A stretch of DNA of 5,337 bases from an uncultured Planctomycetaceae bacterium (lineage in GTDB: Bacteria > Planctomycetota > Planctomycetia > Pirellulales > Pirellulaceae), in NCBI GenBank assembly GCA_937967755.1, contig CALBTA010000390.1:1-5337 (forward strand), in the 5' to 3' direction. Each line of letters begins with the position of its first letter. Positions within the stretch are counted from its first letter, which is position 1. The translations under genes were made by a program, and so were the position numbers. Positions 5,085 to 5,337 of the stretch are shown here, piece after piece. The notes beneath the pieces are model-generated. The model had not been told where the DNA came from, did no database searches, and saw nothing but the letters and a program-made list of their open reading frames with translations.

Positions 5085-5337
5085 ATGCGAACGTTACGCC
5101 CTGGGGGCCAACGGGGTTTTACGCTTGTTGAACTGTTGGTTGTGATCGCCATCATCGGCATTCTAGTAGCCTTGCTTTTGCCCGCCGTTCAATCCGCGCG
5201 AAAGTCTGCCCGCCGGATGGAATGCAGCAACAACCTGAAGCAGATCGGCCTTGGGCTGCGCGGGTACACAACGTTGCACGGGCAGTTTCCACCCGGTTTC
5301 ATCGACGACAGCGGTTCGACGGAGTCGTGGGGTTGGA
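5085..5337 (+). CDS. DUF1559 protein with type IV pilin-like N-terminal leader (5' part only)
   Basis: The first 84 residues are visible and the reading frame runs off the right edge. A short basic leader ending RG (residues 10-11) precedes [20 protein letters not shown], a classic class III prepilin segment. A prepilin peptidase would cut after G11 and methylate F12, with the conserved Glu at +5 (E16). [14 protein letters not shown] (31-44), [15 protein letters not shown] (47-61) and HGQFPPG (65-71) then identify the DUF1559/SBP_bac_10-like family, usually about 300-400 residues. Planctomycetes carry tens to hundreds of paralogs, thought to be pseudopilin-like surface or periplasmic proteins of unknown role. 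The gene diverges from the propeller gene. The family call is very secure; its function is not known. Confidence 0.95.
   Translation, partial: MRTLRPGGQRGFTLVELLVVIAIIGILVALLLPAVQSARKSARRMECSNNLKQIGLGLRGYTTLHGQFPPGFIDDSGSTESWGW

Noticed and set aside
1..5337. CRISPR array, transposase, integrase, toxin-antitoxin or defence system
   Set aside because: There are no regularly spaced identical repeats and no protein with such domains. The only repeats are irregular GC-rich intergenic elements.

Overview
The window reads as chromosomal DNA of a planctomycete, most likely a Pirellulales-type bacterium. The best evidence is the gene entering at the right edge: a type IV pilin-like N-terminal leader ([20 protein letters not shown]), then LLPAVQSAR and [12 protein letters not shown]. 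This is the hallmark of the DUF1559 (SBP_bac_10-like) family, which is hugely expanded in Planctomycetota. A Tat-exported NHL-type propeller, GC-rich codon use and short dispersed GC-rich repeats fit the same assignment. The taxon is inferred from these family signatures, not from a marker gene.

Layout, left to right: (1) 3-119 (+), the C-terminal end of a GDSL/SGNH hydrolase. (2) 177-1028 (-), a SAM-dependent class I methyltransferase with an N-terminal four-cysteine zinc ribbon. (3) 1029-1156, a spacer packed with three copies of a short GC-rich repeat that can fold into a hairpin against the exporter stop codon. (4) 1157-3133 (-), an MsbA-type ABC exporter half-transporter with an unusual charged helical insert between its first two membrane helices. 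(5) 3134-3407, non-coding, with a fourth repeat copy and small palindromes. (6) 3408-3665 (-), a small basic protein of unknown function. (7) 3725-4807 (-), a Tat-secreted six-bladed NHL-like propeller. (8) 4808-5084, a divergent intergenic region with a candidate promoter for the propeller gene and a large imperfect inverted repeat. (9) 5085-5337 (+), the start of the DUF1559 protein, cut by the window edge.

On the minus strand, transcription could run propeller gene -> small ORF (59 bp gap) and exporter -> methyltransferase (128 bp gap). The exporter/methyltransferase pair suggests a lipid- or glycan-modification and export module, but nothing in the sequence names the substrate. The GDSL gene converges on the methyltransferase gene with 57 bp between their stops. 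I see no tRNA, rRNA, CRISPR array, transposase or phage gene. No complete new defence or mobile system is evident. The observations most worth a second look are the propeller's ring of histidines, the exporter insert, the repeat family placed at gene ends, and the inverted repeat upstream of the DUF1559 gene.
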